Origin: Talaromyces rugulosus
Lineage: Eukaryota > Ascomycota > Eurotiomycetes > Eurotiales > Trichocomaceae
Assembly (NCBI RefSeq): GCF_013368755.1
Contig: NC_049562.1
Coordinates: 1,984,001 to 2,048,000, forward strand
Direction of reading: 5' to 3'
DNA length: 64,000 nt
Under the pieces are notes generated by a model. That model worked only from the letters and a program-made list of their open reading frames with translations. It ran no database searches and was not told the DNA's origin. The position numbers and the translations under genes are program-made. Below are positions 48,169 to 59,231 of this stretch, one piece after another; within the stretch, counting starts at the first letter, position 1; every line of letters begins with the position of its first letter.

Positions 48169-49030
48169 TAATTTAGACGAAAGGTGGCATTGGCGAGATC
48201 CCGGGCAATAAACGAGTCGTACACTCACTCCTCTTGATGTATATAGAAATGCCTAGAATGACATTGTCCTTTTTAGGTATAGGTCCATCTTTATGTCCGA
48301 TTATCCGACCATCGATTCAGTTAATTAGCCGCTCTATGCCAGCACTACGTACGGAGTAGAGGCCCAGGTTGAGTGCGTAGGGGGCTAATTCTTATTAGTT
48401 TTATTACTAAAACAGTCTCTCATTACAAATACGTACTACGTAGTATAAACCTATTAATAATTGTATTTTTATAGTAGAACAGGGACGGCTGGCAGAATTT
48501 GGCGGTGACGTCAACGCGGGCAGGTCAAGCCGCAGACAAGCTTTCTCGACTCGACTTGTTCGCTTCTTTCCATTTCCAATGCGCAGGCGACATCTGGATC
48601 AGTCGATGATCTGCAGGGACTACCTCGCTATGTCGGGTTAAAGTATGTCATGGTATATAACCAGGGTGGATATTGTTATGGAGAACAGACTACTCTTCGC
48701 GAGCCCTCGGTTAAATTCGTCGACTCTACTTATCCTGCGATGACGTGACAGGCTGCACAGCTCCGATTTTTGGCGCCTCTAAATATGCACTCGTGAAGTA
48801 CGTACTGCGAGTTTTGGAGGAACTCCACTTGAACCCGTCAATTCGCCGCCGTACGCAAGCTATAGCAACTCGATAGTTTCGTAGCTGCATGTGCCCCACG
48901 ATGCTCCCCTCCTTGATAAGAGGCGCCTCCTCCCCTCTTGCGCGCCGTCTTCCAGCCTCTACACACGCACCTACTTTGTTCCAAATTCCTCAATTGTGCA
49001 GTCACCGCTCCAGTTTTCCAGTATCGCAAA
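48169..49030. other. Intergenic with palindromic short repeats
   Basis: 862 bp before the aldo-keto reductase. It contains GTACGGAGTA at 48349-48358 (reverse complement of the motif at 10-19 and 1079-1088) and the perfect 12-bp palindrome TACTACGTAGTA at 48434-48445. CT-rich sequence near 48890-49000 is the likely leader of the next gene. Confidence 0.55.
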
Positions 49031-50128
49031 ATGTCTGACTTGCAACATACCAAGTACGTGAATCCAAAACACTTCAACTTCTCAAAAGCCCCCTGAGAGT
49101 CGCGACTGACATTGAGGCACGCAGAAAAACTTTCACCCTCAACACGGGCGACAAGATCCCAGCTGTCGGTCTGGGAACTTGGCAATCCAAGCCCAATGAG
49201 GTCCGCGAAGCAGTAAAAGCCGCTTTGCTCGCTGGCTACCGTCACATCGACACGTGAGTACATGAGTACATGGTTTAAGCCGACACGCTTTTTAGATGAT
49301 GAACATGCGCTTACCTCTTTTTCATACTTCAGCGCTCTCGCTTATTCCAACGAAAAGGAAGTCGGAGACGGAATCAAAGACTCGGGTGTCCCTCGCGAAC
49401 AGATTTGGATCACCACCAAGCTTGACAACACATGGCACCACCGTGTTCAGGACGGCATCAACTCGTCTCTGGCCTCGCTGGGTGTTGACTATGTCGACCT
49501 CTACCTCGTGCACTGGCCCTCATCGACAGACCCGAACGACAAGAAGAAACACTTGCCGGATTGGGATTTTATCAAGACATGGTGAGTACTAATGGGCGAT
49601 ACCTCGCTACACCTTTGACTAACAAATAACAGGGAAGAGGTTCAGAAGCTGCCTGCCACTGGCAAGGTGCGCAACATTGGAGTGTCCAACTTCGGCATCA
49701 AGAACCTGGAAATCCTCCTGAACGCTCCTACCACCAAGATCGTTCCTGCTGTCAACCAGATTGAGTTGCATCCCAACAACCCATCGCCCAAGCTGGTTGC
49801 GTACAACACATCCAAGGGTATTCACAGCACTGGATACTCCTGCCTGGGCTCAACAAACTCCCCTCTGTACAAGGACCCAACGCTCCTGCAGATTGCCGAG
49901 AAGAAGGGCAAGACTCCCCAACAGGTCTTGCTCGTCTGGGGTCTGCAGAAGGGATGGAGTGTCATTCCAAAGTCAGTCAGCAAGGAGCGTATTGAGAAGA
50001 ACTACCAGCTCGACGGCTGGGACCTTACGCCCGAGGAACTCGAGCAATTGAGCAACCTGAAGGACCGCTTCAAGGTGTGCGGTGACGACTGGTTGCCGGT
50101 CAAGGTGTTCTTTGGCGACGATGAGTAA
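49031..50128 (+). CDS. Aldo-keto reductase (glycerol dehydrogenase/GCY1-like)
   Basis: Four exons, 49031-49053, 49125-49253, 49333-49581 and 49633-50128, give 298 residues. The start is [20 protein letters not shown]. The catalytic tetrad is visible: Asp and Tyr in HIDTALAYSNE, Lys in ITTKLDNTW and His in LVHWPS. The cofactor segment [13 protein letters not shown] indicates NADP(H) use. Similar fungal enzymes reduce glyceraldehyde, dihydroxyacetone or aldose sugars in the cytosol. It is about 20 residues shorter than typical members, mainly in loops. The exact substrate is not inferable. Confidence 0.92.
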
Positions 50129-50399
50129 GGAAGAGTTTTAACTGTGTATATAAATACTAGCGACGTAAAAAGAAGCCTGCAACCTATTTTGATACTTCCA
50201 AAGTAAATATTTAGGCGCCTGTGATTGGCGGGGAGGATTTCTCGGACTCCGTGGCGAAATCGGGTTAGACCGGATGCACCGCCACAGCTGTCGTCCCCTC
50301 ATAGATTAGGCATCGTCCATCGTCATCCATCTCTCTTCGTTATCAAACCCATATCTTCATCTACATTATCTCAGTTTTGCGAGATTCATCGACGTAGTC

Positions 50400-51778
50400 A
50401 TGCCGCCGTCAAGCGGGCACTTGCTGCTCCCCAAACTCTGGAGAGCCGCGAGGTAAGTTGATCCCCGCCTGTTCTTGATCCGGACCCATCCTTATCTCAC
50501 GTCAACAGGTTCGCCTACGAGAAGACGGCCAGGGCTATAAAAGCCAAGTTTCCAGACCCTTCTCAACAACTTCCTGCACGCCTTCAACCAGCATATGCAC
50601 ACATCTCTTCTCGCCAGCCTATCAATCGAGCCGCGGCAATCCGACAGGCCCGAAGCCGCCAGTTCTCTACACGAGCAGGCGGCTACATCGGATCGTTCGT
50701 GCGACAAGCCCCTCGCCTTTCGAAGGATACCTCTCGTATTGGCCAAATCGTCGGCCGCCTTACCACTCGCTCGCCGTTCACTTCGACGCTCCGCCCTAAC
50801 TTGACTGGCGGCACTCTCGGCCGTACCGCGGGTGGCTATACCGTTGGAGCAGGACGACTTGGTGGCGCAAGATACTTTTCTCACGGGCCAGCTGCTCCTG
50901 CGCAGGTCATCAGTAATGTCTCCGTCGCCATGCGTGGCTTCTGGCTGTCAGGCCAGAAAGCTCGATTCGACGGAATCGACCCCCATACCGGCGAGAAGCG
51001 CTTCAAAACCGTGACTGTTCTTCAAGACAAGGCACAGCGCCGAATGTCAGAGGCTCCACGTAACTCCCTGGGCTCCTATATTGATTTCCAGCTGTCTCCC
51101 ACAATCACTGCGTTAGGCAATGGCAAGACTGAGGGTATAAACTCCGACGGCCTCATGGAAATGCTGTCCGTCGATTTCGCACGTGCCCTTAAGGATTTTG
51201 CCGCTGTTCTGAACGACCTCAAACGCCTTGGAACGCTAGGTGATCTCGCCGTGTCGCTGGAAAACAAATCTACTCTTCGTGTACGCTTTCCCGGCTGCGA
51301 TGCTGAACAAGTAGAGCGGCTGTGCGACGAAGTCGGTGTTGAGCGAGGGCGCATCTTCCAGGATGAAGACTTTGAAGATCAGAATGGTACAGAGCTCGCT
51401 CTGCTGTTCCCATTTGCCCCTAGCGTGGCTCCTTCGCCAGAATATGAGCTCTTTACGATCCACGAGAACCCTAAACATCCTACTCAAGATGATTTGGATT
51501 GGCGACTCATGATGTCAGGTCAAGGCTCGCCAAAGGACTCCAACAACACGAATCATATCAGTTTTGAAGACATTGGGATTTTTGAGAGCAATCCGTGGAT
51601 TTCGTCCTCATCGGGATATTCTAGCGTTGGGATTAGCGAGCTTGGAGATCGCGCATACTTTGCCGAAGTCTCTGAACCCAGTATTGGGAACCGCAATTCT
51701 TCGGATTATGAAGGAGTCCAGGGAATCTACAAGTTCTTGGAACAGTGCGACAACGCTGCAAACTACTCTCGTTTTTGA
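50400..51778 (+). CDS. Conserved fungal protein with probable mitochondrial presequence
   Basis: Two exons, 50400-50452 and 50509-51778, give 440 residues. The first ~130 residues are rich in Arg, Ser, Ala and Gly, nearly free of acidic residues, and include RQFSTRAGG and ARYFSHGPA, both plausible processing sites for a mitochondrial matrix peptidase. The central part is globular (GSYIDFQLSPTITALG, VDFARALKDFAAVLNDLKRL) and the C-terminal ~100 residues are acidic and Ser/Asn-rich. I do not recognise a family with a known function. Confidence 0.75.
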
Positions 51779-52543
51779 TACCTTGATACCAGCTTCGACA
51801 GCCTTTCTTTTCCTTTTCTCTTTCTTCCATTTGACAAGTCACTTTCATTCTTGATGAGTAATAGTGTCTAGCATGCAATCGGTCTTAAAGACATTATTGG
51901 CAGTGAGAAGTGACCACCTTCACAAACCACTATCTAGAATGAACATAGGCTGTTTGCTGTCTTTTCCTTTGTATATAAGCATTGCCAAGTTTTTTATATG
52001 CCAGCCTACCATGGCCCAACAACCAATCTCCTCTTTATAAGACAATATTATTTTCACATTATTTATTTTAGTAAATAAAAAAACAAATGTAGCTGTTATA
52101 GACTTAGTAGTATTGTTTACCAGGAACGCATTCCATAGGCGGTGAGTGAATTCTGCCAGCAGAGCTGTGCAGTCCTTCACCGCCTTGCCCCGCACTGGCT
52201 GCACTGGAGATATCGCCAATGGCAGCCATGAGATAAATCTTGCTGATGTGATATCATAAAATTACCTCCTTTCCCCCCTCTCTGTCTCCCCTAGCCCTAG
52301 ACCTGTCTTTTTGTGTCACCCAAAGGATCTAATCCGCCCCAACCGAAGGACAACGCCTTGGCCTGCATCCAGTCTGCTGCTACTGCGGCCCAAAAGAGAC
52401 GACAGAAAAATAAAGATATCGTGGGAATCTGCAGCCACAAGTCCTCACCAGGCCGGTCGCACTTGGTCATTCGACAAGTGGACGGCTATAGACGAGAGAC
52501 CATTCACACATCCAAGACGGATTCATTGCACTAGCACATCATC
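51779..52543. other. Intergenic, CK2 beta promoter
   Basis: 765 bp. The left half is AT-rich (3' region of the previous gene); the right half from about 52260 is CT-rich and probably the leader of the CK2 beta gene. Small open frames there lack protein features. Confidence 0.5.
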
Positions 52544-53806
52544 ATGGAGGACTTCAACAGTGAGACTGACAGCGACTACACCAGTTACTGGAGAGACTGG
52601 GTAAGTAGACAACCATACATTATTCACTGCTTTGTTCCTCTTTTATGTCATAATACATGTGCTACCCACTGCCTTCCCTTTGTTTGTGTTTGTGTTTGTG
52701 GAAACTGCCCAGATTGGCAGGTGTCAGCCTGAGCCATTCCGTTTGCACTGGTTGCCCCAGGCCTCCCATTATCGGTGGCCATGGATGGAACTTTCACCTC
52801 ATTTCTCCTACTTCACCTCTCTCTTGTCATTACTTTGCCACACCTCGTTTGCAAAACCCTTCGAGATGCCTCGTCGCTCCTCTCCCAGTGCCCCCTGGCA
52901 TATCCCCGAGGATATTCGCTCTCTTTCTCTTGCGTTCCGCCCTCGTGAAGAGCCCAAGCTTACGTCCAACTGTCCTTTTATCCCGCAGTTCATCTCGTCT
53001 CGTGGCAATGAGTACTTTTGCGAGATCGATGAGGAATACCTCACTGATCGGTTCAACTTGACCGGGCTCAACACCGAGGTCCAGTACTATCAGTACGCGC
53101 TTGACCTGATCACCGACGTGTTTGACCTTGATGCCGACGATGACCTTCGCGAGCAAATCGAGAAATCCGCTCGTCACCTTTACGGCCTCGTTCATGCTCG
53201 TTACATTGTGACTACCCGTGGACTGGCAAAGATGGTGTGTATTTGCTTTCTCTATCTGCGTTTCCTTGGGCTTTCCTGTTTATTAACCATATCCTTTTGC
53301 TACAGCTCGACAAGTACAAGAAAGGCGACTTTGGAAAATGTCCTCGTGTCTTGTGTGATCAACACCCACTCCTTCCAATGGGACAGGCCGACTTGCCTAA
53401 CCAGAAGACCGTCAAGCTGTACTGTGCCAAGTGCGAGGACATTTACAATCCCAAATCTTCTCGCCATGCATCCATTGATGGCGCTTATTTCGGCTCTTCC
53501 TTCCACAACATCTTGTTCCAGGTCTATCCCGCTCTCGTGCCAGAGAAAAGCGTGCGTAGATATGAGCCTCGCGTCTATGGCTTTAAATTGCATGCTACTG
53601 CGGCCTTGGCCCGTTGGCAAGATTCTCGTCGTGACGATATGAGAGAACGACTCAACGCCGCCAATATCGATGCATCTTTCGTCGAAGACAGCGAAGAGGA
53701 GGAATACGAATTCGAGGACGATAACGACGATGACGACAAGACCGAGGTGGTCAAGGAAGCCGTAACTGGAGATCAAGCTCCCGCACGCATGGATGTGGGT
53801 GTCTAA
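52544..53806 (+). CDS. ckb1: Casein kinase II regulatory (beta) subunit
   Basis: Three exons, 52544-52600, 52989-53234 and 53306-53806, give 267 residues. The join YWRDW|FISSRGNEYFCEID restores the family N-terminus. The acidic loop (DLDADDD) and the zinc finger (CPRVLC ... CAKC) that drives dimerisation are present, followed by the pocket that binds the catalytic subunit (YGFKLH). The C-terminal tail is very acidic. It controls substrate choice of the CK2 holoenzyme. The first intron is 388 nt, far longer than others here, and an in-frame ATG at 52866 within it reads straight into exon 2, allowing an alternative 41-residue N-terminus. Confidence 0.93.
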
Positions 53807-54285
53807 AGGCTGCTTTTCCTTCTTGCGGCTCGCTTCCAAATCCCTCGACTTGGGAGTCTGACGAAATCGTATTCGGTTCGATTCCTCTTCACCGAAGACT
53901 AGCATATAACGGCGTTCACAGCGGACCAAAATGGAAATGTTACTGGCGTTTTGCATCATATCCCTTATCTTTCGAGCCACATGGCTGTATTATCGAGATT
54001 CCTTAGAGTAAAAGCGGTGAGAAATGTGATGCGACAGGATCTCTCTAGAATTTCATGGGCGGCGGTTTCTTTCTTTTATTTTTTTTTCCTTCCTTTTTTT
54101 ATTTATGTGTAGATTCTTCGGTTCCTACAATGGCTCGACTTGCAAATGGAATGGTGTACAGAATCCATAGTTGAAGATGCAAGGACTTTCAAGGCGCTTT
54201 CATCAAGTCTCAATTTCGTTTACCTTAGACCAGGACAGCTCATACAATAAAATTTCTCCCCAATATGTACTTAATTCCATCAGCT
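53807..54285. other. Convergent intergenic region
   Basis: 479 bp forming the 3' regions of CK2 beta (+) and bna7 (-). T-runs near 54080-54100. No gene seen. Confidence 0.5.
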
Positions 54286-55223
54286 TTACTTGCCAACTAG
54301 ACTCTCTATCGCAGCTATAATGGTCCTCGCGAGTTCTTGGCCCTTGCTCCACACATCATCATGATCTTCCAAAAGATCGTCGAGGAAGATAATTTTTCTT
54401 TCAGAATGTACACTTTCCCACGTATTAAGAGTTTCCTGCATAGCCAGTCCCTGGGGAGGGTTAATGAGTGAGTCATTCCTTGAACTCGCTACGACAGCCA
54501 CTTGACCCGTTGACCACCCAGAGGCCACCCCGTCCGAGTCAATCGCGCTAGCTGGGCTTACTTGGTCCCAAACTTCCTCGTTGTCGCCATAGGCTCCTTT
54601 TATGAACGCCCCAACTGATTCGTACTGCTTGAAATCGTCTCGTAAAAGTCGGAGATCGTAAATCCCACAAACACCAACAATGGCTATGGGTTTTGGTATT
54701 CTTGTTGTGCTAAGAGTTTCTCCATTCACTCTGTCCATGACTGTTTGAAACGCTAGAGTGGCTCCGCAGCTGTGTCCGATGAGAATATATTTCTCTCCGA
54801 AAGCATACTTGTCTTGCAGAAACTTGAGCGCGGCTTGCACATCCTGCAAGTGATCTGGGTGCTTCGCAGCCCGGAGTTGACTCTCTGGGGTGTCATTCGA
54901 GTCCTGAGGAAAATTTGGGTGTGGGCTCAAGCGATAGTCTATCGAAGCAAAAGCAGCTACATGGCCTTGCACGAGAGAATGTTGCCGCAAAACCGCTTCT
55001 GTGTACTTGAACGAGTCCGCAAGAATAGTGGGGTCTCGCCAGGCGCCACCATGGATGTATCTATTCATGTACTTGAGTATATTGACATTCCTCGGACTGG
55101 CTAGAAAACATACATTACCCAGTAACGGTCGTCTTTCGTCTGAGCAGGCGCCCCAGATATTCCCGAAACATGAAGCCGCTGCAGTTCATGTGGGCCGTAG
55201 GAAAAGGTCTCGCTTGCGGACAT
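54286..55223 (-). CDS. bna7: Kynurenine formamidase (Bna7-like alpha/beta hydrolase)
   Basis: Two exons, 55223-55114 and 55060-54286, give 294 residues. The intron join restores YWVIYIHGGAWRDP, the oxyanion HGGxW motif of the fungal Bna7 family. The nucleophile is in LIGHSCGA, and an acid and a His lie in the C-terminal part (ASSRNDSLI, LLEDHDDVW). The enzyme hydrolyses N-formylkynurenine to kynurenine in tryptophan breakdown and de novo NAD synthesis in the cytosol. It shares a 369-bp divergent promoter with eIF3h. Confidence 0.88.
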
Positions 55224-55592
55224 ACTGAGAGGACAGTAAAAAAATACCAGAATTACCCAGAATTTCCCAGCTCTGTAACAATTGCAAATAAATCCAACTG
55301 GACAGAAAAGTGAGGGTGAAGTAGAGATAGAGAGCGCCTTCCATAATCGTCGCGTACCGCACTAAACCCTTTTCAGACAAAGACAGGCAATTGCCTCGCG
55401 AACTCTTTATTGACGCGTTCAAGCCTGTCTATTTTCTGTTCTATTCTTATTTCTACGACAACAACTAATTAAGTTCCCTGCTATCTCTCTGACTTGTAGT
55501 CCCATTTTCTCATTTTCGTGCCCGCCGCATTGCTGCATAGAGTCGCTTGGCGCGCTAAGCCCCTTTTGGCCTTAGGCGGTCAAATTATCGCC
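55224..55592. promoter_or_regulatory. Divergent promoter, bna7 / eIF3h
   Basis: 369 bp between the two start codons; no distinctive element beyond a CT-rich stretch on the eIF3h side. Confidence 0.5.
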
Positions 55593-57000
55593 ATGTCCAC
55601 ACAAATCGGAGCCGGTAGTGTCGACGGTGACAGAGTCCCAGCACGCAACGACCCTTGGCTCAACTTCGCTTCGTCTGCTGTACAGAACAATATGGCCGAG
55701 TACGTACGATGAATATGCGCTTCTGACATGCCGACTAATAATGAAACAGGAAAGATATCCCCCTCGCGGCCGTTCAGGTCGAGGCCCTGGTACGCAGAAA
55801 AAAATCTCCTACCCCTCGTTGTCGCGGCTTCTGGCCCCGTCGATACGTACGAAATGCGCTGCAAATGCTAACAAGCTGGGAAAAAAGGTCGTTATGAAAG
55901 TTATAAAACACAGCTCGCAAAGTTTCCCTACCGTTGCAACCGGTTCTCTCGTCGGTATGGACGTTGGCAACACCCTGGAGGTCACAAACACATTCCCGTT
56001 CCCCGTCATCGAAGTGCCTCCTGAGTCCCACGTCGACAACGCGACTCCAAACGCTGCCGCTGCTGCTCCCCGGGCAAAGGCGAACGCTGTATACCAGGCC
56101 GAAATGATCCGCATGCTTCGTGAAGTCAACATCGATGCTCAGAATATCGGATGGTACACCAGTGCGAACATGGGCAACTTCATCAACTTGAACGTTATCG
56201 AGAACCAGTTTTTCTACCAGAAAGAACTCAACGAGAGAACTGTTGCGCTTGTCCACGACATCAGCCGCAGCTCTCAGGGAACCCTGAGCCTACGTGCATT
56301 CCGCCTTTCCCCGCAGTTTATGAATGCTTTCAAGGAGAACAAATTCACTTCAGAGCAGTATGTGCTTTCTCATCTACTTTCGACAAAACTTTGTATCAAT
56401 TACTAACTATGTTTGAATAGACTTCAAAAGTCTGGCTTCCGCTACCAAGATATCTTTGTTGAGCTGCCTGTCCAGATCCACAACTCTCACCTCCTCACAT
56501 CCTTCCTTCACCAATTGCCTACTCCCCTCCCGTCCGAGCCGTTGGAGCTCCCGGCATCTCTGGCGGCACTCAACAACGGCCCAATCGCCCAGTCGAATAC
56601 CCTCACCCCTAACTTTGACAACTTGTCCTTGAGCATCGATCCGTTCTTGGAAAAGAACTGCGATTTGCTTTTGGATGCCATCGAAACCCATCACACAGAG
56701 AACAACAACTTCCAATACTACCAAAGATCGCTTGCCCGTGAGCAACAAAAGATTGCCACCTGGCAAGCCAAGCGCAAGGCCGAGAACATGAGCCGCACGA
56801 CCCTCAAGCAGCCTTTGTTGCCTGAAGATGAGTGGCAACGGCTCTTCAAGCTTCCTCAGGAGCCCAGCCGATTGGAGAGCATGCTCAACACCAGGCAAGT
56901 CGAGCAGTACTCTCACCAAGTCGACGGCTTTGTGTCTTCGACGACCGGCAAAATGTTCGCTGTCAAGGGCAACCTTCTGCCTGGCGAAGTTAATGAATAG
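55593..57000 (+). CDS. Eukaryotic translation initiation factor 3 subunit H
   Basis: Four exons (55593-55699, 55750-55789, 55888-56357, 56421-57000) give 398 residues. The MPN domain begins at [16 protein letters not shown] and contains the [12 protein letters not shown] strand-helix element; the MPN+ metalloprotease JAMM residues are absent, as usual in eIF3h. The C-terminal half is helical with [18 protein letters not shown]. Exon 2 is short (40 nt). eIF3h is a peripheral subunit of the eIF3 complex on the 40S ribosome. Confidence 0.92.
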
Positions 57001-57406
57001 AGTACTTTTTCTTCTTTTTATTCTTCACTGTTTCATGAAATTTTCTTTTCTTTACTTTACTTTGCTTTATTTTGTCAGTGAGGGTCAATTCTTATGGGCA
57101 TTTGCATGACTCTATGGCGTAGGAAGGGGAAAATATGTATCTGTGGCTGTCCATATCTGACTCCTAGACCTAATGACTATTAGATTTGGAGACAACACTT
57201 TATCAAAAAATAAATAAAAATAACCGTAAGACATTATCTGTCCCTGAATGAATTGGCTGCAGTGTGCTGTTTGTTCCAGATCTTATCAGATCCGATCAAG
57301 CCAATTCCCCACCAGGGCCCACTCGCATACCTATGATCTCATCGTCAATATCCTCTCGCAGGTCTTCCAAAGCAACAACAAATAAAAACAGCATCGTTTC
57401 GATGCA
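57001..57406. other. Intergenic, carrier promoter
   Basis: 406 bp between eIF3h and the carrier gene, both on +. T-rich just after the eIF3h stop. A short frame at 57264-57446 overlaps the carrier start in another frame and is rejected. Confidence 0.5.
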
Positions 57407-58609
57407 ATGTATAACAGCAACACAGATATCTGGCTCGTACGTATAACCAATCATTCGCCTCTTTTTATAGCCCTTTGAGCTAACATATGAATTCGGAATG
57501 TAACATGCACAGGCTGGAGCAATAGCTGCTTTCACAGTGGACTTTATAGTCTATCCTCTCGACACACTTAAGACACGAATCCAGTCTCCTCAATATACGC
57601 AGCTCTATACAGATGTGGCTACCGGCATGATTCGGCGTGGCGTGCTTTTTAGAGGCTTGTATCAGGGAATATGGAGTGTCGTTATAGCTACTATACCGTC
57701 ATGTAAAACTACCCTTCCTCGTTATTCTCTTTTTTTTCCCTCCTTCTCAATACTTAGATTATATGCTGAAAATTTTCTAACGGTACAACTTTCACAGCCG
57801 GAGCATTCTTCACAACCTACGAAGGGATCAAATACACACTCAACACAGGTGCAAAATTGTCTAGCAACCCCGAGCAAAACCTGCTACCATTCAGTCACTC
57901 CTTTCCAACACCGGTCGTGAACGGTATTGCCTCGTCTACCGCAGAATGCGTATCTTGCTTCATTCTCACGCCAGCCGAGACCTTGAAGCAGAATGCGCAA
58001 ATGGTGACCATAGCCAACCACCACGACTCCGATAATATTAATAATAACAGTAATAGCACGCAAAGAATAACAGCAAAGGGAAGAAAAGCCAATGCAACAA
58101 TGCATGCTATATCCCAGTTCCGTAGCCATCCCGCGCAACTGTGGCGTGGCTATGGTGCTCTTGTGGCCAGGAATCTGCCTTTTACTGCTATGCATTTCCC
58201 GCTTTTTGAGCATATGCGAGAGAGAATCACAGTTCGGTGGGGAAAGCGGCAAGGAAATTTAGGAATGGGAACTATTTTTGAAAGAGCAGTCATCACGGCT
58301 GTCAGTGCCGGAGTCTCCGGGGGAATTGCCGCAACGGTTACAACGCCAATTGACGTGGTCAAGACGAGGGTTATGCTTGCAGCAGGGAAAGATAATGATT
58401 TGCCAAAGACCGCGTCTGGTAAGTCGTCCAGTAGTTTGGCTGTTGGGCGCCAGATTTACCTCAAGGAAGGCTTAAAAGGTCTCTTCAAGGGCGGGGTGCT
58501 AAGGGGAGGCTGGACTGCGTTGGGGATAGGTCTATACCTCAGTGTATACGAGAGCGGGAGAATGTATCTTGAGAAAAGGAGGGAGCATAATATAGAAGAC
58601 ACGAGTTGA
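57407..58609 (+). CDS. pet8: Mitochondrial S-adenosylmethionine carrier (Pet8/Sam5-like)
   Basis: Three exons, 57407-57436, 57513-57702 and 57798-58609, give 343 residues. The start MYNSNTDIWLAGAIAAF and the first carrier signature YPLDTLKTRIQS are typical of SAM carriers. The second repeat signature is TPAETLKQNAQM and the third TPIDVVKTRVML; each follows the PxD/ExxK/R rule, and six membrane helices are expected in the inner membrane. A ~40-residue Asn/Ser-rich insertion follows the second repeat's first helix. It exchanges cytosolic SAM for matrix S-adenosylhomocysteine in characterised relatives. An upstream in-frame stop fixes the start at 57407. Confidence 0.9.
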
Positions 58610-59231
58610 TATATGATAGCGCGAACACGTCAAAGAGGGCATGGGAGAAGTTGTTATTTTACTAGTTGGGTGGTCATTTACAATTTCAATTTCAACCAAT
58701 TGACAGAAACACAGATCGTTCAATTTGCTCGTAATAAACTAGAGTAGCACAAGGTATAATACCCTCCTCAAATACATTTAAACACAATATCGTTAACAGG
58801 GCAATAGATGGCTGCATAAATAGGCCACATATTATCTGACAATATTGTGTACAGAAATCTAAGCGTCTCTTATCAACGCAACATAGAATGAGATGCCGCA
58901 AAAGAAACAACTCACACCGTTTCCCCGTCTCCAATGCACAAGCCTTTCTTTCGTAAAAGATAAAACACAAAACAATTTCTGAAATTGCAAAATATACAAC
59001 AGTGGGGGTATTAGTCAAAAAAAAATTAGTATCAATGAGGATAATATCGCAAAACAAAATTGAGTAAAACCACAGGTTTAATAAAAGTACCAACGCTCAA
59101 ACATTTCAGTTATGAAAATGGGGAATCCAAGAGAATCCAAATGGATAACAAAGTAGTAGAAATAATGATAACAAGTAGGCTGTCGTATCCACAGAAGAAT
59201 CGAAAGGTGTGATGTGCATCTCAGAGAGTTT
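58610..59231. other. Convergent intergenic region, AT-rich
   Basis: 622 bp between the carrier stop (+) and the stop of the giant repeat protein (-). Strongly AT-rich with A-runs near 59020; open frames have no conserved features. Confidence 0.5.

Noticed and set aside
50595..50804. Frames in other phases over the mitochondrial-type gene
   Set aside because: The spliced 440-residue reading across 50400-51778 explains the region; the others are short shadows.
53875..53885. GGTTCGATTCC resembling a tRNA B box
   Set aside because: The flanks cannot form a T stem (ATTCG versus TCCTC) and no A box or acceptor stem lies at the right distance.
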